Shown here piece by piece: positions 1 through 8,969 of a stretch of 50,982 nt of DNA (positions are counted from its first letter, which is position 1; each line of letters begins with the position of its first letter). Position numbers and translations under genes: made by a program. Origin of the DNA: Actinomycetes bacterium (lineage in GTDB: Bacteria > Actinomycetota > Actinomycetes > Propionibacteriales > Propionibacteriaceae); assembly GCA_023393755.1 (NCBI GenBank), contig JAEXCA010000171.1, positions 1 through 50,982 of the forward strand. Direction: 5' to 3'. The notes beneath the pieces were generated by a model, which saw nothing but the letters and a program-made list of their open reading frames with translations, ran no database searches and was not told where the DNA came from.

Positions 1-2
1 CG

Positions 3-962
3 GGCGGGGGGCGCTCCTCCGCCCCCCCGTCGGGGGGGGGGCGCGCCGCCGGGGCGGAGGTCGTCCAGCTGCCGCGCAACCGGGGCAAGGGCGCCGCCCT
101 GAAGACGGGGCTGTACCACCTGCTGGCCACCCGTCCGGGGGAGGACGTGGTGACCGCCGACAGCGACGGCCAGCACACCCCGGCCGACATCCACGCGGTT
201 GCGGCCGCCCCCGCCGGGCAGGACTCGCTCGTGCTGGGCTGCCGCGGGTTCACCGGCGACGTCCCGGCGGCCAGCCGGTTCGGCAACGCGGTCTCCCGGT
301 GGTTGTTCCGGCAGGCCGCCGGGTTCGCCGTCTCGGACACCCAGACCGGGCTGCGCGGCATCCCCGCCGGGCTGGTCGGCTGGGCGTCGGGCATCCCCGG
401 CGAGCGGTTCGAGTACGAGCAGAACATGCTGCTGCGGTGCAGCGGCGACGGGGTGTCGGTCCGGGAGGTGCCGATCGAGACCGTCTACTTCGACCACAAC
501 TCCGGCACCCACTTCCGTCCGGTCGCCGACTCCGTCCGCGTCCTGCTGCCGGTGCTGCTGTTCGCCGGCTCGTCGCTGATCTCGTTCGCCGTCGACACCG
601 TGGTCTTCGCCGTGCTCCACGACCTGACCGGCTGGATCTCCGCCTCCATCGTCGGCGGCCGGCTGCTGAGCGCCGGGGTGAACTTCATCCTGAACGGCGC
701 GGTCGTGTTCCGCAGTCGCGGACGACTGGGACGCCGGCTCGCCGGCTACCTGCTGCTCGCCGCGCTCCTGCTCGGCGCGTCCATCGCCGGCACCACCGCG
801 CTGGCCGCCCTCGGCCTGCCCGCGCTGGTGGCCAAGATCCTCACCGAGACCGCCCTGTTCGCGATCAGCTACCAGGTGCAGCGCCGGCTGATCTTCGCCC
901 GCCCCCGGCCCTCGACCCCCGCGAAGGCGCCGGCCGCACCCGACCTCGCCGGCGTGCGCTGA
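3..962 (+). CDS. Bifunctional GT2 glycosyltransferase / GtrA membrane protein (5' partial)
   Basis: The gene enters from the left edge, so its start is not in the window. The readable part begins with a GT2 catalytic core: an N-x-GKG-x-AL segment near base 80, a divalent-metal motif written SDGQH near base 165, and a DTQTGLRGIP motif near 340. The C-terminal half (from about base 550) is a GtrA domain with four hydrophobic segments. Members of this fusion usually transfer a sugar from a nucleotide donor to polyprenyl phosphate and help flip the lipid-linked sugar. The first 60 bases are G/C homopolymer-rich and do not translate into the DDGS-type motif expected there, so base calls at this edge may be poor. 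A GTG at 147 is only an internal codon. Confidence 0.85.
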   Translation, partial: GGGRSSAPPSGGGRAAGAEVVQLPRNRGKGAALKTGLYHLLATRPGEDVVTADSDGQHTPADIHAVAAAPAGQDSLVLGCRGFTGDVPAASRFGNAVSRWLFRQAAGFAVSDTQTGLRGIPAGLVGWASGIPGERFEYEQNMLLRCSGDGVSVREVPIETVYFDHNSGTHFRPVADSVRVLLPVLLFAGSSLISFAVDTVVFAVLHDLTGWISASIVGGRLLSAGVNFILNGAVVFRSRGRLGRRLAGYLLLAALLLGASIAGTTALAALGLPALVAKILTETALFAISYQVQRRLIFARPRPSTPAKAPAAPDLAGVR

Positions 963-1095
963 CCCCCTGGGCGCCCCGGGACGATCCCGCCCGCAATACG
1001 AACCCCTGAGGTCGCCCCGGGCGAGTCCCGAAGCGTCGCCCAGTCGCCTGGCGCTCAAGCCCGCGCGGGTCATCGCCCACAGGCTTCCGGCCATG

Positions 1096-1133
1096 GTGTG
1101 GGTTTTGGTGTGTAGACGCAACAAAACCCACAC
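1096..1133. terminator. 15-bp inverted repeat (probable terminator)
   Basis: Arms 1096-1110 and 1119-1133 pair at 14 of 15 positions around an 8-base loop, with T4/A4 tracts inside the stem. It lies 134 bases after the glycosyltransferase stop. It could terminate that gene or be one of the palindromic repeats common in this window. The rest of the 437-base gap (963-1399) shows no gene; it should hold the promoter of the DUF4956 operon, which I cannot pinpoint. Confidence 0.5.
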
Positions 1134-1399
1134 TGTGATGGTCAGGGGTGGCCCGCCGGGCCGAAGCCGCGGTGGAGGCGGGCTCGCTCTCGCGGCAAGG
1201 TGGCGTTCGGCGTCCAGGGTGGCGCACCCGGTGCCGGCGGCGGTGACCCGCGCTCCACCTCAGGGTGGTCGGGCGACTCGGGCTCGGGATCCTCCGGGAT
1301 CCGTTGGCGCAGCACAACGGGTTCACAGGAAGCTCAAAGGGGCGACTGGCTGGATGGGGAGCAGACCACATCACGGCTGGTCCTGAAGGAGAAAACGAC

Positions 1400-2014
1400 A
1401 TGACGACGATCGCCCTCATCGCGGCCAACCTGATCGCGATCACCCTGCTGACCTTCGCGCTCTACTTCCGTCGGCACCGCCGGCGCGACCTGGTGGTCGC
1501 CTTCCTCGGGGTGAACATCGGGGTGATGGCGGTGGCCCTGGTGCTCGGGGCGGCCACCTCGACCAGCCTGGGGCTGGGCCTGGGACTGTTCGGCGTGCTG
1601 TCGATCATCCGGCTGCGCTCCACCGAGATCAGCCAGCGTGAGGTGGCCTACTACTTCGCCGCCCTGGCCCTGGGCCTGATCGCCGGGATCGGCACCGACC
1701 TGCTGGTCTCCGGCGGCCTGATGGCGATGATCGTCGGCGCGCTCTGGCTGGGCGATCACCCCCGGCTGCTGAGCCGCACCCGCCAGCAGCTGATCACCCT
1801 CGACCGGGCGATCACCGACGAGGCCGAGCTGCGCAGCGAACTCACCTCGCTGCTCGGCGGCGCGATCGACCAGGTCACCGTCACCCAGCTCGACCTGGTC
1901 CGCGATCTGACCGTGGTCGACGTCCGCTACCGCCGGCCCCGCTCGATGTCGCCCGCCCCGGCCGAACTCTCCGCCGCCAGCCGCAGCCACGAACTCCAGG
2001 AAGCGAGCCGGTGA
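1400..2014 (+). CDS. DUF4956 family integral membrane protein
   Basis: 204 residues. I chose the ATG at 1400 because AAGGAG lies at 1386-1391; a longer reading from 1265 adds non-hydrophobic sequence. The first 120 residues form four or five hydrophobic segments (about 4-23, 31-50, 56-72, 83-98, 101-118) with the conserved SIIRLRS region after the third. A soluble tail of about 85 residues follows. DUF4956 genes commonly sit next to VTC-domain polymerases and surface carbohydrate-binding proteins, as here. The stop overlaps the next start (ATGA), so the three genes are probably one operon. The biochemical role is unknown; a membrane partner of the VTC protein is plausible. Confidence 0.85.
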   Translation: MTTIALIAANLIAITLLTFALYFRRHRRRDLVVAFLGVNIGVMAVALVLGAATSTSLGLGLGLFGVLSIIRLRSTEISQREVAYYFAALALGLIAGIGTDLLVSGGLMAMIVGALWLGDHPRLLSRTRQQLITLDRAITDEAELRSELTSLLGGAIDQVTVTQLDLVRDLTVVDVRYRRPRSMSPAPAELSAASRSHELQEASR

Positions 2015-2910
2015 TGGCCGCGCTGCCGATCGACCACTTCTCCCCGATCGCGCTGCCGGACCTGGTGGCCGAGGCCGAACTGCTCACCCGGGTCGACCGT
2101 AAGTACCTGCTCGACCGCTGCCAGGCCGGCGACTTCCTCCGGCACTGCGATCCGGACACCCGGGTGCTCGCCATCGAGGGTGGCCGCAGCTTCCGCTACG
2201 AGTCGGTCTACTTCGACACCCCCGACCTGCTGAGCTACCACCAGGCCGCCCACGCCCGGCGGCACCGGTTCAAGGTGCGTACCCGCAGCTACCTCGATTC
2301 GGGCCTGGCCTTCCTGGAGGTGAAGGTGCGCGGCGATCGGGAGGTCACCGTCAAGGACCGGATCGACCACGACCCGGCCAGCCCGGAGCGACTCGACGAA
2401 GCCGGGCGTGACTACGTCGACCGCACGCTTCTCGAGCGCGGGCCGGCCGGCTCGGTGGCGGCCCTACTCACCCCGACGCTGGTCACCCGCTATCGCCGGA
2501 TCACCCTGCTGCCGGAGCCCGGGGTCCGGGTGACGATCGACACCGACCTGTTCTGGAGCCCTCCGACGGCTGACCAGGTCAGCCACGAAAACCACTTTCT
2601 GCCACATAACGCCGCTGGCCGACACCTAGGGCAGCCAGAGCGGCTATTTGGCAGAACCTGCACGGCAGCTGACCATGACGGCGGCCCGGAGGGCCTCGGC
2701 CGGCCCGACCTGGTGATCGTCGAGACCAAGTCGGCCGCTCGCCCGTCCGACATCGACCGGCTGCTGTGGCGGAGCGGCCACCGTCCGCTCTCGATCAGCA
2801 AGTACGGCACCGGCCTGGCCGCCCTGCGCCGCGACCTGCCGGCCAACAAGTGGGCACGGATCCTGCGCCACCACTTCCGCACCACCGAGGAGCTCCCGTG
2901 CGCCGCCTGA
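2014..2910 (+). CDS. VTC-domain polyphosphate polymerase-like protein
   Basis: 298 residues; the start overlaps the DUF4956 stop, and a GTG three bases earlier is possible. VTC hallmarks are visible: TRVDRKYLLD near the N-terminus, YESVYFDT, the basic KVRTRSY strand, FLEVKVRG, TRYRR, TIDTDL, and a C-terminal VETKS followed by SISKYGTGL. These basic and acidic tunnel residues bind nucleotide, metal and polyphosphate in VTC4-type proteins. About residues 188-225 are an odd insert: the bases at 2591-2663 are a copy of an interspersed palindrome that occurs twice more in the window, read through in frame between the TIDTDLFW strand and the VETKS strand. Whether the protein still works is unknown. 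Confidence 0.85.
   Translation: MAALPIDHFSPIALPDLVAEAELLTRVDRKYLLDRCQAGDFLRHCDPDTRVLAIEGGRSFRYESVYFDTPDLLSYHQAAHARRHRFKVRTRSYLDSGLAFLEVKVRGDREVTVKDRIDHDPASPERLDEAGRDYVDRTLLERGPAGSVAALLTPTLVTRYRRITLLPEPGVRVTIDTDLFWSPPTADQVSHENHFLPHNAAGRHLGQPERLFGRTCTAADHDGGPEGLGRPDLVIVETKSAARPSDIDRLLWRSGHRPLSISKYGTGLAALRRDLPANKWARILRHHFRTTEELPCAA
2591..2663. repeat. Palindromic repeat family P1, copy 1 (in frame inside the VTC gene)
   Basis: Terminal arms read CACTTTCTGCCACATA and, on the other strand, TTCTGCCAAATA. The interior has its own GCCGCTGGC / GCCAGAGCGGC pairing. The same ends occur at 18729-18804 and 39115-39188. The bases are less GC-rich than the flanking gene. Confidence 0.75.
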
Positions 2911-4430
2911 ACCTCACCCTGGCCGGGCTGGCCGCCACCGCCGCGCTGGCGGGCTGCAGCCTGCCCAGCCGGACCGCCGCGCCGGAGAACCCCACCACGC
3001 CGGCCACCGCAGCCACCGTGACCGCGGCCGAAGTCCTGGCCGCGAACGAGGACGCGACCACGGTGAACGACGACGAGTGGTCGATGGCCGACGCGGTCGA
3101 CATCGCCCTGACCGGGTCGTCGGCCACCACGACCGCCGAAGGCGTGACGGTGGACGGCAACCCGGTCACGATCACCGCCGCCGGGGTCTACCGGCTCTCC
3201 GGCTCGCTGGCCGGCCAGGTGGTGGTGGACGCGCCGGACGACGCCCTCGTCGTCCTGGTGCTGGACGGGGTCGAGATCGCCAGCAGCAGCACCGCCGCGA
3301 TCGGCGTGCTGAACGCCGACGACGTCGGCGTTTACCTGGTGGACGGCACCACCAGCACCCTGACCGACACCGGCAACTACCCCGAGGACTCCGACGTCAA
3401 CGCCGCGCTGTTCAGTGAGCAGGACCTGACCATCAGCGGCACCGGCTCGCTGACCGTCACCGGCAACGGCAACGACGGCATCACCAGCGAGGACGACCTG
3501 GTGATCCTCTCCGGCACCATCACGGTGACCGCGGTGGACGACGGCCTCCGCGGCAAGGACTCGCTCACCGTCGAGGGCGGCACGATCACCGTGACCGCCG
3601 GCGGGGACGGGCTGAAAGCCGACAACGAGGACGAGGACACCCGCGGCTACCTGGAACTCGCCGGCGGAACGATCGGCGTCACCGCGGGCGACGACGGGGT
3701 GGACGCCGAGACCGACGTGGTGATCACCGGCGGTGAGCTGACCGTCACCACCAGCGCTGTCGACACCGGCGAGGCCACCTCGAAGGGTGTCGACGCCGGC
3801 GCCGTCCTCATCATCGAGAACGGCTCGGTGACCGTCACCGCCTCGGTCGAGGCGCTGGAGGCGGCCACCGTGGTGATCGCCGGCGGGACGGTCGACCTGA
3901 CCGCCAGCGACGACGGCATCAACGCCTCCACCGGCACCGGCGAATCCATGCAGGCCGACGCCGGGGCCTCGCTGGAGATCTCCGGCGGCACCGTGACGAT
4001 CGACGCCGAGGGCGACGGGCTGGATTCCAACGGCACCCTGCTGATCTCCGGCGGCGCCACCACCGTCCACGGGCCGACCCGCGGTGGCAACGGCGCGATC
4101 GACAGCAACGGCGGGATCACCATCACCGGCGGAAGGCTGGTGGCCTTCGACACCGGCGACATGGCCGAGGCGCCCGGCACCTCCGGGCAGGGCTGGCTGA
4201 TCGCCGCCGTCTCCGGTGGCGCGGGGGACACCGTGACCATCGCCGACGCGTCCGGGAACACCATCGCCGACGTCACCGCCGCCAAGGCGTTCGGTTCGGT
4301 CACCTTCTCCTCCGCCGAGGTGACCAACGGCGAGAGCTACCAGGTCGCCGGCCCGGCCGGGTCGGCGACGGTGACCGCCGGCGAGGGCGGGATGGGAGGC
4401 AGGGGCGGCGGTCCGCGACGCAATCGCTGA
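2898..4430 (+). CDS. Lipoprotein with Cthe_2159-type carbohydrate-binding beta-helix domain
   Basis: 510 residues from a GTG at 2898 with GAGGAG at 2887-2892, overlapping the VTC gene by 13 bases. A short signal peptide ends in the lipobox LAGC, predicting a lipid-anchored exported protein. The body is built from many repeats of a pattern like GGTITVTAGDDGL, rich in Asp and Asn at turns. This is the style of the Cthe_2159 family, calcium-dependent parallel beta-helices that bind acidic polysaccharide. The tail is Gly/Arg rich. With DUF4956 and the VTC protein it forms a recurrent surface-associated trio; the ligand here is unknown. Confidence 0.85.
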   Translation: MRRLNLTLAGLAATAALAGCSLPSRTAAPENPTTPATAATVTAAEVLAANEDATTVNDDEWSMADAVDIALTGSSATTTAEGVTVDGNPVTITAAGVYRLSGSLAGQVVVDAPDDALVVLVLDGVEIASSSTAAIGVLNADDVGVYLVDGTTSTLTDTGNYPEDSDVNAALFSEQDLTISGTGSLTVTGNGNDGITSEDDLVILSGTITVTAVDDGLRGKDSLTVEGGTITVTAGGDGLKADNEDEDTRGYLELAGGTIGVTAGDDGVDAETDVVITGGELTVTTSAVDTGEATSKGVDAGAVLIIENGSVTVTASVEALEAATVVIAGGTVDLTASDDGINASTGTGESMQADAGASLEISGGTVTIDAEGDGLDSNGTLLISGGATTVHGPTRGGNGAIDSNGGITITGGRLVAFDTGDMAEAPGTSGQGWLIAAVSGGAGDTVTIADASGNTIADVTAAKAFGSVTFSSAEVTNGESYQVAGPAGSATVTAGEGGMGGRGGGPRRNR

Positions 4431-4490
4431 CCACAACCGAGCGACCGCTCCAGACCCCGGCTCCGCCCCGAACCGGTCCCGAACGGCGGG

Positions 4491-5753
4491 TCACAGCCCG
4501 AGGCGCTCCAGGAACTCGTTGCGGAACAGGCCGTCCGGGTCGAGCCTGGCCCGCAGCGCGACGAAGTCCGCCCACCGCGGATACCGGTCGGCCACCTGCC
4601 CCGGGTCCATGGTGAAGACCTTGCCCCAGTGCGGCCGCGCGGTGCCGGGCAGGGCGGCCTCGATGGCCGGCAGCAGGGCCTCGACCGCCCGCTGCTCCGG
4701 CCGCCAGGTGAAGTGGAGGCCGACTGCGTCCGTACCGTACGAGGAGCTCAGCCAGAGCCGGTCCGCGGCGACGGTGCGCAGTTCGCTCACCAGCAGCAGC
4801 GGAGCGATCCGGTCGGCCAGCCCGCGGACGGCCTCGACGGCCGCGATCGCATCCGCGCGCGGGACCAGGTACTCGCTCTGCAGTTCCTCGCCCGCCGACG
4901 GGGTGAACTCCAGCCGGAAGTGCGCCAGCCGCTCCTGCCAGGGGCCCGGGACGCCCAGCTGCTCGGTGCAGGCCTCCGCCGGCGCTCCGAGGATCGGATG
5001 CCGTTTGACGGTGGCCGCGCTCGCGCCCAGCCGGTTGAGCAGGTCGGGGTCGGACGGCGCCGCGTCCGTCCGGTTCTTGATCCAGAGCTGATCGGCGCGC
5101 TCGGTGTCCGTCCAGCGGGAGAACACGCTCACGCTGGTGCCGAGCGCCATCGCCTGGTCGAACTCGGCGAGCAGCGCGTCCCAGCCCGGTCCCTCGTACA
5201 CGGTCTGGGCGATGTCGTAGGTCGGTTCGACCTCGAGTTCGAGTTCGGTGACGATGCCCAGCGCGCCGAGACCCACCACCGCGCCGTCGAAGTCGGGCAT
5301 CCCCCGCCGCAGCGTCAGCTCGCCGTCGGCGGTGAGCAGGTGCAGCGCGCGGACGGCCGAGGCCAGCGAACCGATCCGGCTCCCCGAGCCGTGGGTGCCG
5401 GTCGCGACCGCGCCCGCCACCGAGATGTGCGGCAGCGAGGCGAGGTTGGCCAGGGCGAGCCCCCGCCGGTGGAGTTCCGGTGCGAGTTCGCCGTACCGGA
5501 GCCCGGCGGAGACCCGGACCGCCCGCCCGTCCCCGGTCACCTCGGTCAGCGCGGGCAGCCCGGCCGTCTCGATCAGCACGCCCCCGGTGTCGGCGATCCG
5601 GTTGAAGCTGTGCCGTGAGCCCAGAGCACGTACCCGGCGTCCAGCCGCCCGGGCGTCGGCGAGGAGTCGGCGCAGCTCGTCCAGGCTCCGCGGCCGCTCG
5701 ATCCGCTCCGCGCCGTAGCCGACGTTCCCAGCCCAGTTCGCCCGCGAGTTCAT
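4491..5753 (-). CDS. FAD-linked alditol oxidase-like protein (ALO family)
   Basis: About 420 residues, the usual size of bacterial alditol/xylitol oxidases. The N-terminal FAD-binding domain shows RALGSRHSFN, whose His is the covalent flavin attachment site in AldO, and ATGTHGSG for the pyrophosphate. The C-terminal ALO domain ends with RPHWGK and the typical DPDGLFRNEFL. It should oxidise a polyol with oxygen to give an aldose and hydrogen peroxide in the cytoplasm. I prefer the ATG at 5753 (product starting MNSRANWAGN); a GTG three codons upstream is the alternative. It is convergent with the beta-helix lipoprotein gene and 22 bases ahead of the next minus-strand stop, but in a distinct unit. 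Substrate is unproven. Confidence 0.85.
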   Translation of the reverse strand: MNSRANWAGNVGYGAERIERPRSLDELRRLLADARAAGRRVRALGSRHSFNRIADTGGVLIETAGLPALTEVTGDGRAVRVSAGLRYGELAPELHRRGLALANLASLPHISVAGAVATGTHGSGSRIGSLASAVRALHLLTADGELTLRRGMPDFDGAVVGLGALGIVTELELEVEPTYDIAQTVYEGPGWDALLAEFDQAMALGTSVSVFSRWTDTERADQLWIKNRTDAAPSDPDLLNRLGASAATVKRHPILGAPAEACTEQLGVPGPWQERLAHFRLEFTPSAGEELQSEYLVPRADAIAAVEAVRGLADRIAPLLLVSELRTVAADRLWLSSSYGTDAVGLHFTWRPEQRAVEALLPAIEAALPGTARPHWGKVFTMDPGQVADRYPRWADFVALRARLDPDGLFRNEFLERLGL

Positions 5754-5775
5754 GGGGTGCACCCTACGGCCCGCG

Positions 5776-6708
5776 CTACAGCCCGAAGAAGTCGGCGACC
5801 GCGTCGCTGGCGTGGATCGCCGTGGTCACCTCGCCGTCGTTGAGCGGGCCGTCGATCCGGCCACCCGGCCATTCGTGGATGCCGCCGTTGATCCGGTACA
5901 GCGCGACCGGAGCCGCGCAGCCGGAGTAGTTGAGCAGGTCAACGGTCCGCCCGTTCTCGTCCGGCAGCGCGGGCACCGGTTCGGTGACGAGCGGGCCGGC
6001 GCAGGCGTTGCGCTCGGCCCAGCCGGCGAGGTCCTGCTCGGTCGGCATCGCCTCGACCCGGCCGAGCCCGCTCCCCGTCCCACCCCGGTAGGGCACGGCC
6101 GGATCGTCCGTGCCATGGATCAGCAGCAGCGGGACCGGGCGGGAAGGCGCGCACCGCGGCACCTGCAGCACCCCGGCGACCGACGCCGCGCCGGCGAACA
6201 CGTCGGCCGCCTCGCAGGCCAGCCGCTCGGCCATCATCGCGCCGTTCGACATTCCGGTGACGAACACACGGGTGGGGTCGATGGCGTGGTCGGCGGCCAC
6301 CCGCCGGATCACCTCGCGGGCGTACGCCACATCGTCCACCGCCTGCTGGGCGTCGACCGCCTGCCCGCAGCAGTCGCCGGCGTTCCAGACCGGCAGGGTC
6401 GCCCTGCCCCAGGACGTCCCCTGGCCGTAGACCACGACGAAGCCGCGTTCGTCCGCCACCCGGTCGAGGTCGCTGGACGAGGCGAACTGCGCCGCCGAGC
6501 CGCCGCCACCGTGCAACGCCAGCAGCACCGGCGGACGCGCGTCCGGCGAGAGCCCCGGCGGGACATGGACGGTGTAGCTGCGCTCCAGCCCGTCGAGGGT
6601 GAAGGTGGTGATCCCCGCCGCAGGGGTGGGCTCCGGCCGGCAGCCCACGGTCAGGAGCGCCAGCCCGCAGGCCAGCAGCGTCAGGACCCGGCCGGTGGCA
6701 CCGCTCAC
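5776..6708 (-). CDS. PHB depolymerase / feruloyl esterase-family lipoprotein (LpqC-like)
   Basis: 310 residues with a signal peptide ending in a lipobox (LLTVGC), so probably lipid-anchored outside. The alpha/beta-hydrolase core shows LLALHGGGG (oxyanion region), VVYGQG, the nucleophile elbow GMSNG, the acid region GTDDPAVPY and a late catalytic His in GGIHEWPGG. The family cleaves short-chain esters such as PHB oligomers or feruloylated sugars. The GTG start abuts a repeat (family P3) directly upstream, so the native promoter region may be altered or supplied by the repeat. Confidence 0.85.
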   Translation of the reverse strand: MSGATGRVLTLLACGLALLTVGCRPEPTPAAGITTFTLDGLERSYTVHVPPGLSPDARPPVLLALHGGGGSAAQFASSSDLDRVADERGFVVVYGQGTSWGRATLPVWNAGDCCGQAVDAQQAVDDVAYAREVIRRVAADHAIDPTRVFVTGMSNGAMMAERLACEAADVFAGAASVAGVLQVPRCAPSRPVPLLLIHGTDDPAVPYRGGTGSGLGRVEAMPTEQDLAGWAERNACAGPLVTEPVPALPDENGRTVDLLNYSGCAAPVALYRINGGIHEWPGGRIDGPLNDGEVTTAIHASDAVADFFGL

Positions 6709-6779
6709 GCGGGGTCCCCGCGACGTTGTTCGGGGGAGCGTAGCGGAGGAGAAGAACGTCGTGGGGTGCTCATGCGCGG
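6709..6779. repeat. Repeat family P3 (start-adjacent element), copy 1
   Basis: About 65 bases closely matching two tandem copies at 27239-27362. On the minus strand each copy starts with a possible initiation codon and reads as a peptide beginning MSTPRRSS. All copies end at, or next to, the start codon of a minus-strand gene. Confidence 0.65.
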
Positions 6780-6873
6780 CAGTGTAGGCATCCGAACTGT
6801 GAGGGGTTGGGCGGCCACCCGCCCGGCCGGCGCCGATGTTGGCTTTGGCTCACCCAGGGTGCAGGATCGCACC

Positions 6874-7350
6874 ATGATCATCTCTGACGCGCTCTCCGAA
6901 CCGACCCTGCTCACCATCGAGCCGGAGCCGACCGCCGTGGTCCGCCACACCGGTGTCACGATCGGCGACCTGCCCGCGCTGTTCGACGCCGCCTACCCGG
7001 CCGTCGCGGCCAGCGGTGCCGCCCCGATCGGTCCGGCGTTCGCGATCTACCACGGCGATCCGTCGGAGGTGTTCGACATCGAGATCGGCTTCCCGGTGGC
7101 CGAGCCGCTGGGGTCCGTCCCGGGAGCGGTGGTGCCGTCCACCCTGCCCCCCGGGCCGGCGCTCGCCCTCAGCCATCAGGGCTCCTACGACACCCTTCCC
7201 GCCGGTTGGGACCGGCTGATGGCCGAGGCCCGGAGCCGTGGCCTGACCCCGCTGGGCTGGCTCGAGGTCTACGTCACCGAACCGACCCCCGACCTCGACC
7301 CGGCGACCCTGCGCAGCGACCTGTTCCTGCTGGTGGCCGAGCCGAACTGA
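6874..7350 (+). CDS. GyrI-like / AraC effector-binding domain protein
   Basis: 158 residues. It is a stand-alone effector-binding domain (SHS2-type fold) with no DNA-binding part. Visible family features are VVRHTGVTIGDLP near residue 23, the central IGPAFAIYHGDP, and a terminal acidic LEVYVTEP strand containing the conserved Glu. Such proteins bind small hydrophobic or cationic molecules, or gyrase. The ATG at 6874 is chosen because the domain starts immediately after it. No clear Shine-Dalgarno is visible, so the transcript could be leaderless. Confidence 0.75.
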   Translation: MIISDALSEPTLLTIEPEPTAVVRHTGVTIGDLPALFDAAYPAVAASGAAPIGPAFAIYHGDPSEVFDIEIGFPVAEPLGSVPGAVVPSTLPPGPALALSHQGSYDTLPAGWDRLMAEARSRGLTPLGWLEVYVTEPTPDLDPATLRSDLFLLVAEPN

Positions 7351-7372
7351 AGCGGCTCGTCAGGTTGGCGAC

Positions 7373-8953
7373 GTGGGGCGACGGGCGGGTCACCGGCTCA
7401 GGGCCGGCCTGTTGGCGGCGCTGCTCGCCGGGCTGAGCGGGTGCGCGCTCAACTCCCCCGTTCCCACGCCACCGACCGCCAGTCCCCCGACCCTGCCCTC
7501 CCCTCCGGCCGATCCGGGGACGCCCGGCCGCTGCGGCGCCGTCCCGCTGCACGCCGACCGGGAGCTCCGCGGGATGTGGCTGGCCACCGTCACCAACCTC
7601 GACTTCCCCAGCCGGGGCGGCCTGACCCGGGACGAGGTGCTGGCCGAGTTCCGCGGCTGGCTCGACCTGGCCGAGCGGTTCCACCACAACGCGATCTTCG
7701 TCCAGGTACGGCCGACCGGGGACGCCTTCTGGCCGTCCGCCTACGCCCCCTGGTCGCAGTGGCTGACCGGACGGCTGGACGGCGCCGACCCGGGCTGGGA
7801 TCCGCTGGCGGAGTTCATCGCCGAGACCCACGCCCGCGGGCTGGAGTTCCACGCCTGGTTCAACCCGTTCCGCGGCGCGCAACGCGCCGAGGTCGGCGGG
7901 CCGGGTACCGACTGGGACAAGCTGGCGCCCGGCCATCCGTTGCTGGCCCATCGCGACTGGGCGGTGATCTACCCCAGGGGCGATGAGCAGCAGAGCGCGT
8001 TCTACTTCGACCCCGGTGTCCCCGAAGCCCGCCGGTTCGTCCAGGACGCCATTCTGGAAGCAGTGGCGAACTACGACCTGGACGCCGTCCACTTCGACGA
8101 CTTCTTCTACCCCTACCCGGTCGACGGCGAGGAGTTCGACGACTCCGCCAGCTTCGCCCGGTACGGCGAGGGCAGCAGGGCGGCCTGGCGTCGCGCCAAC
8201 ATCGACGCCTTCGTGCGGGCGATGGGCGAGCGGATCAAGCAGCTGAAGCCGTGGGTGAAGTACGGGATCAGCCCGTTCGGGATCTGGAAGAACCGGATCT
8301 CGGACGGTGGTGCCGGCACCCGCGGGCTGGAGGCGTACCACGCCATCCACGCCGACACCCGGAAGTGGGTGCGGGAAGGGTGGGTCGACTACATCGTCCC
8401 GCAGCTGTACTGGCAGCTCGGCTTCGAGCGGGCCGACTACGCCGCGCTGCTGCCCTGGTGGGTGAAGCAGGTGGACGGCACCGACGTCCAGCTGTACATC
8501 GGCCAGGCCGACTACCGGGTGGGAACCGGCGGAGCCTGGGACAAGCCCGCCGAGCTGTCGAGGCAACTGGCGCTGGCGCGCGAACACCGGGTGGCGGGCT
8601 TCGTCCACTTCCGGGCCTCCAGCCTGCGCGCCGACACCCTCGGTGCCCAGACCCGCTACCGCGAGAGGTTCTACGCCGCGCCGGCCCTGGTGCCGGTGAT
8701 GGCGCAGTTGCCCGCCGCTCCGCCACCCGCCCCGCAGGGCGTCACGGCGACCCCGCTGGGTGACCGGGTCGAGCTACGCTGGGAAGCCAGCCCGGGCGCC
8801 GCCCACTACGCCGTCTATCGGATCGAGGGCGAAGCGGCCGACCTGGTCGGCCAGGTGGCCGGCACCTCGTTCACCGGTGAGCCCGGGGTCCACTGCGTCA
8901 GCGCCCTGGACAGGTCGTGGAACGAGGGCCCGGCCAGCTCGCCGGCCGGCTGA
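7373..8953 (+). CDS. GHL10 (DUF187) family glycoside hydrolase lipoprotein
   Basis: 526 residues. A signal peptide ends in the lipobox LSGC, followed by a Pro/Thr-rich linker. The catalytic barrel starts near residue 65 with RGMWLATVTNLDFPS, then FVQVRPTGDAFWPS, EFHAWFNPF, DAVHFDDFFYPYP with its acidic cluster, and VPQLYWQ. After about residue 450 comes a fibronectin type III-like module. GHL10 proteins are related to GH10 and are thought to act on peptidoglycan or other extracellular glycans. The start GTG lies 22 bases after the GyrI-like stop. Confidence 0.85.
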   Translation: MGRRAGHRLRAGLLAALLAGLSGCALNSPVPTPPTASPPTLPSPPADPGTPGRCGAVPLHADRELRGMWLATVTNLDFPSRGGLTRDEVLAEFRGWLDLAERFHHNAIFVQVRPTGDAFWPSAYAPWSQWLTGRLDGADPGWDPLAEFIAETHARGLEFHAWFNPFRGAQRAEVGGPGTDWDKLAPGHPLLAHRDWAVIYPRGDEQQSAFYFDPGVPEARRFVQDAILEAVANYDLDAVHFDDFFYPYPVDGEEFDDSASFARYGEGSRAAWRRANIDAFVRAMGERIKQLKPWVKYGISPFGIWKNRISDGGAGTRGLEAYHAIHADTRKWVREGWVDYIVPQLYWQLGFERADYAALLPWWVKQVDGTDVQLYIGQADYRVGTGGAWDKPAELSRQLALAREHRVAGFVHFRASSLRADTLGAQTRYRERFYAAPALVPVMAQLPAAPPPAPQGVTATPLGDRVELRWEASPGAAHYAVYRIEGEAADLVGQVAGTSFTGEPGVHCVSALDRSWNEGPASSPAG

Positions 8954-8969
8954 ACTACTGCCGCTGCGC

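Noticed and set aside
2490..4436. 648-residue minus-strand frame opposite the beta-helix lipoprotein
   Set aside because: Repetitive antisense shadow of the Asp/Gly repeats in the real gene.
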